DNA of 64,000 bases from Hyaloscypha bicolor E (taxonomy: Eukaryota; Ascomycota; Leotiomycetes; Helotiales; Hyaloscyphaceae): NCBI RefSeq assembly GCF_002865645.1, contig NW_020194518.1, positions 558,001-622,000 on the forward strand, written 5' to 3'. Made by a program: the position numbers and the translations under genes. This document shows, piece after piece, positions 11,886 through 23,413 of this stretch (positions are counted from its first letter, which is position 1; every line of letters begins with the position of its first letter). Under the pieces are notes generated by a model. That model saw nothing but the letters and a program-made list of their open reading frames with translations. It was not told where the DNA came from and did no database searches.

Positions 11886-12400
11886 TAATACTAAGCTTAC
11901 TCGACTCGGCCTATAGAGGCGATATAATACTACTGGCAAAGGATCCGTATTTATCCTTGGAAAGCGAAGACAGAATACCGCTTTTAATATTTAATAACCT
12001 TCTCAAACTATAAAGAACTAGAGAGCTTAACTAGAAGTATAATATCCTCTATAACTTAGTTAATCTCGGAGCCTGACCCTTAACTAGAGCAGATAATATT
12101 CCCCTTCTAGTAATTAGTCCTCTACTAATATAAAAGAAGAAAGATATTATTCTCTATAATCCGATTAATCTCGGAGCCTGATTCTTAACTAGAGCAGATA
12201 ATATTCCCTTAATACTAATGAGAGTAAAAGAACCGGCCCCTTCCCCTAGTATAGGAAGAATTAGTAATAGTCTACTAATTTAAAATAGGAAAAGATAATA
12301 ATTGGTTTTAGTCTACTAACTTAAAACTAGATAAGATAATAATCGGTTATAGTTTACTAATATTAAATAAGAAGAATTTACTTAGTACTTACTTTTATAG
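11886..12400. other. 5' untranslated leader of element B
   Basis: AT-rich sequence between the left LTR and the first Gag-like reading. It contains diverged repeats of a unit with AATCTCGGAGCCTGA (near 12063 and 12168) followed by CTAGAGCAGATAATATTCCC. No coding signal was seen and a primer-binding site could not be assigned. Confidence 0.4.
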
Positions 12401-13800
12401 CTAATACTTCTTCTAAAGTTACTATAGATAGCCCGGGGCCAAATACTATTACTATAGATATATTAAATAAAAGGCCCTAGTATAATAAAATAAAGAAGCT
12501 AGACTTTAATATTATAAACCTATATTACCGGGAAAACTATTATAATACTATTCCAGAAAAAGATATTAAAAAGTAGCTAGCTAATTTAGAACTTAAAATT
12601 AGTATAAATACTTCGAAAATAAATAAGGCCTAGTAAAGATTACTTATATAGGATAATCTTATTAATAAATACTATTTTATAACTAATAAATAAGTAAAAT
12701 ACTACTAGAAATTTTATTTATATATTAACTAATTTACTAAGAAAGTTAATAAACTAAAAGTAATTACTAATTAATTTTATATAAAAGAAAAACTAGTATA
12801 AAAAAATAAAATAAAATAGAGATCTAAATAGGTAGATATTTAGAAATATTATAGATCCCTATTAGAAGAACTATTTAGGGACTAATATTAAGGCTCTTTC
12901 CCGCTTTTAGTTTATAGTAATTAACTATAGTTTATTAGAATTAAGGATTCTACTCTATTTATAAATAAGAATAATTACTAGATTAATAACTAGATATTTA
13001 ATATAAGAAATAAACTAATATAGAATTTCTTTAAATTTAATAATAAATTACTAAAAATTACTTATATAATATAACTAATTACCGGAAATACCTGTAACTT
13101 TATTTATAATTAACTAGAACCTGGATTAGTTAGATAAATCTTAATTACTAAATAGATTTTTAAGATCTTTTAGTAAGCTTATAGTAAAAGTAAAGAAATA
13201 AAGTACTAGAAAATAAAAGAGATATACTAGTATCTAAAATAAAGAAATAAGCTATTTCCGGTATTCTAGGTAAAATTTATTTATTTAATAATAAAACTAG
13301 GGAAGTTATTAGATAACTAATATAATAATTTAATAAATAAAATAAATCTCGAGTTACTTAAAAGCTTAGGTAATAAGAAGTTTAATACTTCTAAGGACCT
13401 TACTAAGTAGTATATAAAATAAGAAAATAGGCTTCTTTTAATTAAAAATTAGTAATTTCAGAAGAAATAACTAGTAGAAACTACTTATTACTAAATATTA
13501 CTTTGGGCTAGAAAGCTTACCGGAATTCAAGGAGCTATAGTAATTCTATATCTAATAAATTAACCTTAGTAGCCAGTATTCTTATAGCTAAAGAAGATAA
13601 TCTACCGAGAATTTAAAAAGAGACTAGATTAACTAGAGGGCCTTTATTATTATAGCTATAAAAAGCCTAAATATATAAAAAGTACTTATTCTAACTTTAA
13701 TAAGGTTATACTTATTAAAGAGAATTATTTAAAGAAAGCTAATAATTTAGGGATAAATAATAATTTAGGAATAAATAATAAAAATACTAATTCCTATTTA
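12400..13800 (+). pseudogene. gag of Gypsy element B (RIP-degraded)
   Basis: A stop-ridden frame reads like a Ty3/Gypsy Gag. Near 13645-13690 it gives YYYSYKKPKYIKSTY, which corresponds to a CCHC zinc knuckle whose Cys and His codons have become Tyr codons. No intact frame remains. Confidence 0.7.
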
Positions 13801-13949
13801 TTATTTAATAAGGAATATAATATTAATAAGTCGGGAAAAGTCTAGTTTTAGATATAGAGATAGCTTTTCTAGAATAAGAACTTTACTAAGAATCCGTAGA
13901 TTTTACTTAGCTAATTAGCAGGAACTAGTTCCTTATTAATTATTAAGTA

Positions 13950-16900
13950 TACTAGAAAGGCAAAACTATAACCTTTTAATATTTAGTAAATACTAGAGCA
14001 AATATATATATTTTAATTAATTAAAAGTATATTTGCTTCTTAATAAAAATATTATAAATACCCTTATATAAACTCAAAACCCCTATTTCCTTATAAGATT
14101 TTAATAAATAACTTAGTAAAGCTATTTAATATCTAGCTATTATAGATTTAGCTATTAATTAGTATTCCTAAACTTAATAATACTTATTTACTACTAATTT
14201 CGGTTCTTATAATATAATTCTAGGAAGAAAATAGCTAATAAAATATAATATTTTACTGAACTATTAATAGAATTAATTTTATTAGCTAGAGAACTATAAG
14301 ATAAATTAGCTAGATCTTATTTAGAAAATCCAATATTTTAATAAGAAATATTAAAAAGATAATTATTCTAAAGATACTCTAACTAGAATCCTAAAAGAAA
14401 CTAGTAAAACCAGACCCAAAAAGCAAAAGAATATACTTCTTATCTTTTTATAAGACTTTCCTATAAGAAAAGCCGAATACTAGATAAGAAAAGAAGAACT
14501 AGACCTTAATACTCTCGAAATAGTTAAGCTACTAGACTATTTCTACTATTTTATTAGAATAGCTACTTTCTAATTAAGTACTAAAGATTCCGGTAATTTA
14601 GTTAAATTAGTTACTATTAATGAGATTAACTATATACTTAAGAAATAGGATTATAAATTAAAGAAATATTTACTATTACTTATAGTAATTAGATAATTAA
14701 TACTATAGCCCGCTAGATACTATACTTAAACTAGTAACCTAATATATTTCCTGGATATAAATAAATTTAATACCCTTAGTAATATATTATTTTTTAATCC
14801 TAAAGAACTTTAAGAGCTTTGGATATTCTTTCTTATATAGCTATATAATATAGCTAGAGCATTTTTTAAGAAAGTAGTAAATAAGCTTTCCTAGTCTTAA
14901 TTCTTTAATTATAAGCTCTGCTTTAATAAACTAGACTCTTTAATAAAGACGGCCTATTTTTATAAGATAAGCTCTAGTAAACTCGAAAAAATAAGAAAGT
15001 ATCTTATTAAGAACCTAAAAAAGGGTTTTATTAAGCTATTCGAATTTCTTTTCTTATTACTAGTTTTATTTATTAAAAAGAAAGATAGTAGCCTATAATT
15101 TTATATTAACTATTAATAGCTAAATATTATAATAAAAAAGAATTACTATTTCCTATTACTTATTACTAAAACTCTTAACTAATTAGCCAAATTATTAGTA
15201 TTTACTAAGTTAGATATTTAATATACTTTTAACCGAATTCGTATAGAACTAGCTTCTATAATATAAGTAGCTTTTAGGACGAGATATAAATTATTTAAAC
15301 TAGTAGTTTTACTATTTAGATTCTATAATAGTCTAGTAATTTTCTAGTAATATATTAATATTATTCTAATAAACTATTTAGATAACTTTTACTTAGCTTA
15401 TATTAATAATATACTAATCTTTTCTAAGAATAAGAAGAAATATTAATAATATATTAGAATAATTCTATAGAAGCTTTAGGATACCGGATTATAAGTTAAT
15501 ATTTATAAATACGAATTTAAAGTTTTTAAGATAATATTCTTAGGATTTATTATTTCGGATTAAGGTATATAGGTAGATCTTACTAAAACCTCTATTATCC
15601 AAAACTAGTATTAACCTATAATAAAAAGAAAAATATAGTTATTTTTAGGCTTTTATAACTTCTACTATAGGTTTATTTAAGCCTATAAATATATCTCTTA
15701 TTCCCTAAACTATTTAACTAAAAAGAATACTTTACTAAAGTTTATATTTAATAAAACCTAGCTAAATACTTTTAATTAGCTTAAAGATTTACTTCTCTTT
15801 ACTTTTATATTTCTCTATTTCAAATATAATAAAGAAACCTGCTTAGAAATCAATTATTTAGATCTAGCTACTATAAGTATACTCTCTTAAAAAAGTCCAG
15901 AGAATAAATAATAGTATCCGGTTTTATTTTATTTCAAAGCTCTTTAAGAAACCAAAAGCTATTATAAGGTTTATAATAAGGAACTTCTTACTATTATCTA
16001 AGAACTCCAGGAATAGTAGGTAGAACTAATTAGTTTATCTAATTTTCTAATTATTACTAACTATAAAGCTTTCGAGTATTTTAGTATTAAGAAACTCTTA
16101 AATAAATAATAAATCTAATAAATAGGTTTCCTATTATAATTTTATTACTAGATTATTTATTAGCTAGATAAAAATAATACTATTACTAATATCTTATTCC
16201 GAAAAAACAAGCTTATATTAATTCAGAAATAGGCTAAGGAAACTAAAAGAACTAGATAAGTTATTTTATTAGACCTAATTCTTACTTCTACTAAGATAAT
16301 AGATATGATTTATATTCTTACTAAAATATAAAAAATAAATAAGCTATTTATTATAATTAAAGTTCTATAAGCTAATTAGATAGATTTAGCCCTAGAGAAT
16401 AAATATAGGAAAGCCCGGAAAAATATAAATCTATAAGAAATATTAAATAACTATATACTTTATAATAAAAGACTTATTATATTAGATAAATATAATAATC
16501 TATAAACTAGGCTCCTATAATAAATCCATAATATAATAACTATATATATCCCGATTAAAATAAGATAAAAATCCTAATTCGGAAACTTTACTAGTAGCCT
16601 ACTTTCTCTATAAATATTAATTGCTTTATAGTAAACTACTACGAATATTAAAAGTTTTATAAGCCAAGAAATAAAATACTAGACCTATTATACTTATTAC
16701 TAGTTCTTCTAAGAATATAAAATAATTTATTTATAGACTTCTATATCCCTGGCTCTATAAATAAGAAATATAATAATATATTTATTATAGTTAATTAATT
16801 ATTTAAATAATATATAAGCCTACTAATAACTAAGAATACTATAGCCAGGACTACTACTAGCCTATTCTATTACTATATCTAATAATTTCGAGAATCTTTT

Positions 16901-17800
16901 CTTATTATTATAAATAACTAAGGACCCTAATTTATTTTAGACTTTATAAATAAACTATTAAGATTAACTAGAACTAAGCTAAAGCTCTTAACTATAGAAT
17001 ATACCTAAACTAATAAATAAACAGAAATTATTAACTAGATTATTAATATTCGACTTTACTTCTTTATTAATTATTTCTAGAATAATTAGGTAGATTTATT
17101 TCCGGTATTTAATACTATAAATATTACCTATTTATATGAATTAACTAGCTTATTTCCTTTAATAATTAATTATAGATATAAACTCAGGCTAAACTTTAAC
17201 TAGATATTACTAATAATAGAGTTTAAAATACTAAAAAAGAAACTTAATTAGAAAGAAATATAATAATAGGCTAAGAGAATTAATATTACTATTAATTATA
17301 CCCGAGAATATATAGTAATAGCTCAGGAGTATTAAGCTAAATAAGCTAATAAGAAATAGTAAGAACTAGACTTTAGTCCAGAAAATATAGTTTATATAAT
17401 TAAAAAGATATAGAAAACGAACTATTTATCTAATAAATTAGATTACTTTCTTATTAGACTATTTAAGATTAATAAAATAGTCGGCTATTTATATTAATTA
17501 GACCTTTCTCTATTATATAAGATTTGGCTAATTTTCTATATAAATAGATTTTATAAGAATTCTACTAACTTATTATCTGGCTAGACTAATAAAAAGCCTA
17601 GTTTTACTAAAGTTAATAGTAAACTCGAATAGGAAGTTAAAAAGATCCTTTCTTCTAAGGTACTTTATAGTAAGCTTTATTATAAGATTAAATAGAAAGA
17701 ATAAAATATAGATAATAAATAATACTTTATATTAAATTTTAAGAACTTAGTATTTAAACTATATAAATTTTATAAGTAGAATTCTAGTAAAGCAGGACTT
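13950..17800 (+). pseudogene. pol of Gypsy element B (RIP-degraded)
   Basis: Order RT - RNase H - integrase - chromodomain-like, as in Ty3/Gypsy. Reverse transcriptase is at about 15000-15640: FIKKKDSSLQFYINY near 15070, FTKLDI near 15205, and YINNILIFSK near 15400, where the catalytic YxDD has become NN. FLGFYNFYYRFI follows near 15645. RNase H is at about 15780-16150. An integrase core with SIPGSINKKYNNIFIIVN is near 16745 and TNKQTEIIN near 17015. A chromodomain-like KLYYKIK is near 17675. The family is distinct from element A, since the LTRs and Gag do not match. Confidence 0.88.
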
Positions 17801-18359
17801 CTTATCTAGCTAAATAAATAGATTTAGTATACTAAAAAGAACAAATTTAATAAAAATTACTCAAATAATAATAAACCTTAATAATAAAGCCTTTATAACT
17901 AGAGGAAAAGAAAAAAAACCTAGATATTTCCCGGGTTTTATCTAAACCCTAGTATATTTTCTTTATTCTATTATATTAGTACCTATTTTCTTTTTTAGAA
18001 ATCTAGATAAAATATCTTTTTTTATTATACTAGACTATACTTTATTATCTAGGTAAATTATAAAAAAAGTAAATTCTTAAAGCTAAGCTAAAGATAAATA
18101 CTTACCTATATTAGTTCGAAATATTATTAAAAATTAAGAGAAATCTTCTTAATTATTTTAATCTTTATAACTTTAATTATTTATACTACTATTATTACCT
18201 TAATAGAATTATTAATAAAGGCGAAATAAACAAGAAATTCCGGTAATATATTATTTATAGCTAGACTAAATAAGGCTACTTATTAGATCCTGGATAACTT
18301 AAGTAATAGTAGTAGTATTTTAAGTTTAGTAGCTATTATTATTATTAATATAATTATTA

Positions 18360-19395
18360 GCTAAACTATTTTTATAGATAAAAATAATAATTTCTTTATT
18401 TAAGAATAGATTAATATATAGAATATAGCTTATATTACTTTTGAGAATATACCTGAAATTACTATAGAGAATATCTTAATAGAATATTCTAATAATAATA
18501 AAATAAAGATTTTAGTTACTAGTAATAATAAGTCTAATAATTAAATAAATAAAATAGATAGTACTAATAAGGGCTATCTAATTAATCTTATAAAGCCAAA
18601 TATTAAAAAGGCAAAAAAGAATAAGGCTAGCTTATTTAAAAAGTATAAGGTATTAGATAATAGTAAGAATTCTAATAATAAAAAGACTAAAAACAGAAAG
18701 ACTTCTAGTAATAAAGAAGATTCTAATTATAATAAAGGTAATTAAACTAGTATTAAGATACCTATTATAACTAGAAGATATATAGTACTAAGTAGTAGTT
18801 ATTATATAAAGTACTAGTCTAAAACTAAGAGCTAGTAAATAATTCTAAAGGCCAAATTAAAAAAGTAATACCTTATAGATATTAATAAATTAGTAGATAA
18901 TATTATTTAAAAAGTCGGAAAACCCCTTAGAAACTCTTATAAAACCAAAATTATATAGCTTAAGGCCCGGGAATTTAATAATAAAATAGTTTAAGTAGCT
19001 GCCCTTAATATATAAGTCTCTATTATAGAGAAATAACTTGAGAATATATATATTAAGCTCGAGAAGGCCTAGAAATTAATTAAGTAGCTTAAAAACGGTA
19101 TAATTAAGCCAAATACTACTATTCTAACTAAGAAAAAAGGCAAGTAAGCTACTATATTAAAGCTTATATTAACGGATAGACTCGATCTGCTATCCCTATT
19201 TAAAGACCGCCCGATAATAATAGTCCTAATATTGGCTATGGCCTATATAGTACTCCCAGACTATATTATTAATATGGGTATAGGTATAATGCGAGCGACG
19301 GATGCTAAGGACTGGCCGGAACGTACTAGGAACTGGGTTATTCTGGCAGAGTCAAGACTATGCTTCGATTATAAGTAAGCTATAGGGATTGGACG
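18360..19395 (+). pseudogene. third coding-like stretch of element B, downstream of pol
   Basis: A mostly readable frame continues after the chromodomain region, rich in Lys and Asn, and ends with a clean stretch from about 19160 to a TAA at about 19378. The clean stretch reads, for example, LPDYIINMGIGIMRATDAKD and ERTRNWVILAESRLCF. It has no recognisable domain. The last 230 bases have normal composition while the upstream part is RIP-mutated. It could be an accessory ORF carried by the element or host sequence captured by it. Confidence 0.35.
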
Positions 19396-19498
19396 GAATA
19401 GGGTCAATGGCTATTATTTCCTCTTTTTTCTTTTCTATGCTGCGGCTGAATAATCCCCTAAATGAGGGCATTTAGACTTCTCTTTGGGGGGGGGGTAA

Positions 19499-19704
19499 TG
19501 TAACGGCTGGCGTAAGGGCATGATCTGCCAAGGACAGGATATCGGAAACAGGCACAAAACGAAGCTAAGCCAAGAATTGCTTGGACGGAACAATACTAAA
19601 GGTCGAGGCATCCTCCCTACTTTGTTCCATAGCTTAGTATTTTCCAATACATGAGATTCTTTGAACTTTGAGCCTTCGACCATTGCATTGATCCCGCCGT
19701 CACA
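19499..19704 (+). repeat. right LTR of Gypsy retrotransposon B (unmutated)
   Basis: 206 bp, begins TGTAACGGCTGGCG and ends CCCGCCGTCACA, with the canonical TG...CA ends intact. It is preceded by the polypurine tract CTTTGGGGGGGGGGG at about 19482-19495 and followed by the GCGGT target duplication. Composition is normal, in contrast to its partner at 11680. Confidence 0.93.
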
Positions 19705-19796
19705 GCGGTTGAGTAGTTTTGGGCGGTTGGCCAGTGAAACCTTCTATCATAAGTCTGTGTTTTTAGCGAAGTTTTCAGGCGTCGCAAAACCAAAGT

Positions 19797-20002
19797 TGTG
19801 ACGGCGGGATCGAGGCAATGGCCAGGGCTCAAAGATCAATGAATCTCATGTATTGAAAATACTAAGCTAAAGAGAAGAAGAAGAGAGAGAGGGAAGAAGG
19901 AGGGGATAAAAGGAGGGAAGTACTAGCTAAAACCACTAAAACGCCGGCTAAAACTAGTCATGTGACAGCCACCCCCTTTTGGCCCCAGCCAGCGCCGTCA
20001 CA
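19797..20002 (-). repeat. solo LTR related to element B, reverse orientation
   Basis: Begins TGTGACGGCGGGATC and ends GCGCCGTCACA and is 206 bp, the same length as the B LTRs. About its first 75 bp match the reverse complement of LTR B (GGCTCAAAG, then GAATCTCATGTATTG and AAAATACTAAGCTA). The rest has diverged and contains a GA-rich run. No matching pentamers flank it (AAAGT against GCACG), so either the ends were lost or it arose by recombination. Confidence 0.55.
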
Positions 20003-20143
20003 GCACGCACCCGTTGGTGAGACCACTGGCGGCAGAGGGGCGATTGTATGGTCCAGGATCCAAAGGACCTCGCTGGGCCCAATACCCGGATTTGAGATGG
20101 TGGAGACGGCATGGGCGGTAGTTGAGGGCGGTGGAGGCGTCGA

Positions 20144-20935
20144 TCAGTGAGCAACTGCGATCTGGAAGAAGTGAACCGACGATGGGCTATCCCCTTGGTT
20201 ATAGTTTCCACACTTGAAGTAACTTAGGGGGGCATCTAAATCAAATGTGCTAAGCTGTATAGGAGCCCCTCCATCGACGAGCACAGACAGGACGTTGCTC
20301 TCATACCGGATCTCGTAGGTAAAGACTTGACCAACAGGTATCTGACCGAGGGGCGTAAAGATGGAATCTCCACCCTGTCGTGTTCTCTCGACTCCGATTG
20401 CCAGGGCACCAGAAGAGCTGTAATAGAGCTCGGCAACTGGTTTCCTATAATCATAATTATATTAGAAGAGAACTGTAGATAAAGTGGTGGTATTAACTGA
20501 CGTTGAGATAGAATCGAGGATATGGATCTGGCCGATCACAGTGCCATGACCACTGTTATCTGGCAGAGGAACAGACAAGGTCACTATCAGTCTGTTGTTT
20601 TCATCATTAGGATCCCAGCTCCCTTTCTCATGGAGCTCTGTTCGACAATGCTGTGAGTTCGGAGAAGTGACACAGCCACTTGATGCCACCGAGCCCGGTA
20701 CCTTCATCACAAGGGCGCCATCGCCGCTCTCCGTGAAGAAGTAATCGAAGTCTTGCCAGCCGGAGCAGCCTTGAAGTGAGTTGGAAGATATAGTTTCTAC
20801 GGCGCCTGGACTGCCTATAGGGAGCTGAAGATCCCATATAGACAGATCAAAATTTCCTCCAGGAGAGCAGCCTGCGTTCAGGGCCGCTACCGAGGTAGCT
20901 AAAAGAATAGCCTTGATGACTATTTTCATAACCAT
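20144..20935 (-). CDS. secreted polysaccharide lyase family 7 (alginate-lyase-like)
   Basis: Two exons, 20935-20502 and 20444-20144, joined across a 57-nt GT-AG intron, give 244 residues, the normal size for this family. The N-terminus (MKIVIKAILLATSVAALNAG) is a signal peptide, so the enzyme is exported. PL7 landmarks are present in order: NFDLSIWDLQLPIG (about 28-41), RTELHE (usually RTELRE), GQIHI with the catalytic Gln and His, and YFKCGNYNQ near the C-terminus with the catalytic Tyr. PL7 enzymes cleave alginate or related uronic-acid glycans by beta-elimination; the exact substrate here cannot be read from sequence. A start two codons downstream at the second Met is equally good. The gene looks intact although it lies within 150 bp of a solo LTR. 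Confidence 0.9.
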
Positions 20936-21155
20936 ATTGAATATTTCCAGAATCTAAGAAATTCTGGAATTAAAGACAAGCAGCTTAGCCTTATATTACA
21001 ACGATTTCATGAGACAGAGGCTTTTAAATCCTATTTCCTTTCCCCTGATTAAATTTATCTAGTGCGCTAAGTGGGTCTAGCAAATTTTTGATTTTTTTGA
21101 TTAGTTTATTAACTTAAGCTATATTATAGCAAGTCCGTTAAATTACTTTTCTGCA

Positions 21156-21284
21156 GGTGCAGGCCCTAATGTTTGTTACACCGCCTTGAGTTCTGCTAAG
21201 CAAAAGTCGGCTACAGCGCATTATTACAGGGCATTTCAGCGCAACCCCTGCAAAGGCGGTGTAACAAACATTAGGGCCTGCACC
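21156..21284. mobile_element. MITE with perfect 32-bp inverted repeats
   Basis: GGTGCAGGCCCTAATGTTTG and the following 12 bases (21156-21187) recur inverted at 21253-21284 without mismatch, separated by 65 bp. It has no coding capacity. A perfect stem of this length suggests a recent or conserved foldback element. The target duplication was not resolved. Confidence 0.7.
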
Positions 21285-21306
21285 AGCGTAAGTAAGGAAG
21301 AGAGTA

Positions 21307-21453
21307 TCCCTTTATCCGGTGAGATATTAGCTCGCTAGCAGCCGCACGCGAATACATAATCCCTTGTTTAGTCCGAATACAACTGTCTCCTTATATTATT
21401 CATTCGCATTTATGCGGCCGTTAGCGCTGCCAATGTCTCACCGGACGAAGGGA
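21307..21453. mobile_element. 147-bp MITE with TA target duplication
   Basis: The ends TCCCTTTATCCGGTGAGA and (inverted) TCCCTTCGTCCGGTGAGA are imperfect inverted repeats that continue with gaps for about 50 bp per arm. TA flanks both ends (21305-21306 and 21454-21455). Size, palindromic structure and TA duplication fit a non-autonomous Tc1/mariner element, different from the one just upstream. Confidence 0.65.
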
Positions 21454-21455
21454 TA

Positions 21456-21901
21456 GTAAGCCCCTATTATTATCTTAACGAGGAAACAATAAAGTAAGCG
21501 GCATATATATAAGCAGTGAGCGTAAGCGAGCTACTGTTTTCGGACGCTAGTACTAAGATTCTAATAGTTTAGTTAATTAGTATAGTATTTAAATGATTAT
21601 GGCCCACTTATAGTCCACATTACTACCGGATTGCTGGGCATGCAGGAAATTCAGTGTGTTGTGAAGCTTGATGAATTCCTATCTAGCGAGAAGTTGCTAT
21701 CTGTAAAGCTAAGCGAGAACGCCAATGCGTGATTCCCTAGCAGAATCAAGCGTCTCCTCAACTCAATAATACGTCAAGGGTTGTGTGTAGAAAGTCATTC
21801 GCGCCGTGAAGCAATGAGTAATAGTACAAGCAAGCTTGAATATAAATGTGCGTCGACCAGCCCTACCAGTCTCGTTCTTTATCCAGATATTTACCATTTC
21901 T
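21456..21901. other. gene-free stretch before the WSC/S8 pseudogene
   Basis: Moderate AT content with one small hairpin-forming stretch (CAGTGAGCGTAAGCGAGCTACTG at about 21514-21536). No coding signal was seen. It would have served as the promoter of the downstream gene. Confidence 0.4.
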
Positions 21902-22107
21902 ATGGCAGCTATCATGGTGCGCTTCTCCATCACTGCATTCCTTACGGTATACGCAGTTCCTGCCTTGGGACATACTCATTTACAGCTGCGGCAGCCAATT
22001 GACTTTTTGGACAACAACCCGGCTCTTACACCTCGTGCCTCTACAGACCCCGCTTGCCCTCATGGCTACCTTTGTGGCCAGGAAAGCTGTTCGTCCGACT
22101 TTGAATG

Positions 22108-22265
22108 TGTTGTGACGTCAGCGTCACATGACCTGGCCCTAGCGTGGCACCCTGTATCCTAGTCTCGAGCTCCCCGCTCCTCCTCTTCTCTTCTCTCTTT
22201 AGACGTACATATACACGCAATACAGCTGATTCTGCTATCCAGAACACCAGCCACGGGTCGTGATA
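22108..22265 (+). mobile_element. 158-bp solo LTR / mini-element inserted in the pseudogene
   Basis: Begins TGTTGTGACGTCAGCG and ends GGTCGTGATA, flanked on both sides by GAATG (22103-22107 and 22266-22270). Removing it with one GAATG copy joins GACTTTGAATG to CCCTATTGG and reopens the Cys-rich reading frame. A second copy lies inverted at 26008-26153. Confidence 0.8.
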
Positions 22266-23413
22266 GAATGCCCTATTGGAACCAACTGTATTGCTTTTGG
22301 GAGTGGGGTCGGTACCGCTGCTTGTGCCCCTCTTGGTAAAAGGTTTTGTGCGCTTGAGACAAGTACCCTTTTGGCTGTCGAGTGCCCGGTTGACATGCTC
22401 TGCTGGTAAGTTTATACAAATGTTATGGTCTTGGCCCTGATTTACTAACAAGGCTTTCAACCTACAGCCATGGAAACTGTTACAATAGCAACGCGGTGTG
22501 CTGTGACAACCCGGGAACACGTTGCACTATTGGCAGCCTCTGTGGTGTGTGCAACCCGGGGCAGACTTGTGGCGATAATGGGGTTTGTCTTGGGAATAAC
22601 CCAACTACAACAACCCGGATCCCCTTTCTACTGTACCAGCCACAGCAATGAACATTACAAGCAAATTGCCAATATCTTCATCTGGGATTTTTATATCCTC
22701 GACCTCCCCGTCACCTAGTATGTCCAGGTCTATATCTGTATCTTCATCTATATCTACTGTACTACGAGCCCTATTATATCTTCAGTGTTGCCACAGAGTC
22801 ATCCACAAAGCTCCTCGTCGGCAACCGCACCTTCTAGTTTGACATTGACTGCAACATCTTCATCCTCTACCTCTGCGATCCCAACTCCAACGATCGTTCC
22901 GTCATTCTTTTCGTGTGAAGGCCTAGGCTGTTTATCAATGTAGATGTTACTCCAGCCCTTGTCAATGGCATGAGTTCTGACCCTGCGGGTCTCACAGTCG
23001 AGAAGTGTCTCGACGATGCACTCGACTGGAAACATGCTGGAGTTGGATCTAACGGGTAGGAAAAGCCCTATCTTGTTGTCGCTCTACATAGCTCTGTTAA
23101 CCATATGATGGTAGGAAATGTTTCTTTGCGAACGAGCTTGCTAACCCATCGCAGCACGCTCCTACCAGTGACTGCAACTTGCCATGCCCGGGAGATCCCA
23201 AGGAAGTCTGTGGTGGGGTCAGCCGTGTCATGGTGTACCAAGATACAATATGGGATATTACCACGATATCTGAACTACAGGCCGCACTGTTCTCGTTTAA
23301 TTCGACCATTGTAGCACTTCAGGCAGCGGTAGTAGATTTACAACGAACCGCACAGCAGAGTTCGTCTTCTACCTTGTCCGCGACAACATCGACGATTGCA
23401 AACGAACAGGGTA

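Larger units (their letters stand above)
10725..19744 (+). mobile_element. pogo/Fot1-type DNA transposon, split by retrotransposon B
   Basis: The left end reads GAAGGGTTCACTGGCCAACC and the right end is its inverted copy (GGTTGGCCAGTGAAACCTTC, ending 19744). TA flanks both ends (10723-10724 and 19745-19746), the duplication expected of the Tc1/mariner-pogo superfamily. The terminal repeats are about 42 bp and include a doubled CCGCCCAAA unit. Retrotransposon B sits within the right terminal repeat, so the native element is only about 990 bp (10725-11679 plus 19710-19744). That is about half the usual pogo length and indicates an internally deleted, non-autonomous copy. Confidence 0.85.

Noticed and set aside
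22799..23035. Minus-strand frame across the WSC region
   Set aside because: Antisense to a clear WSC domain reading on the plus strand.
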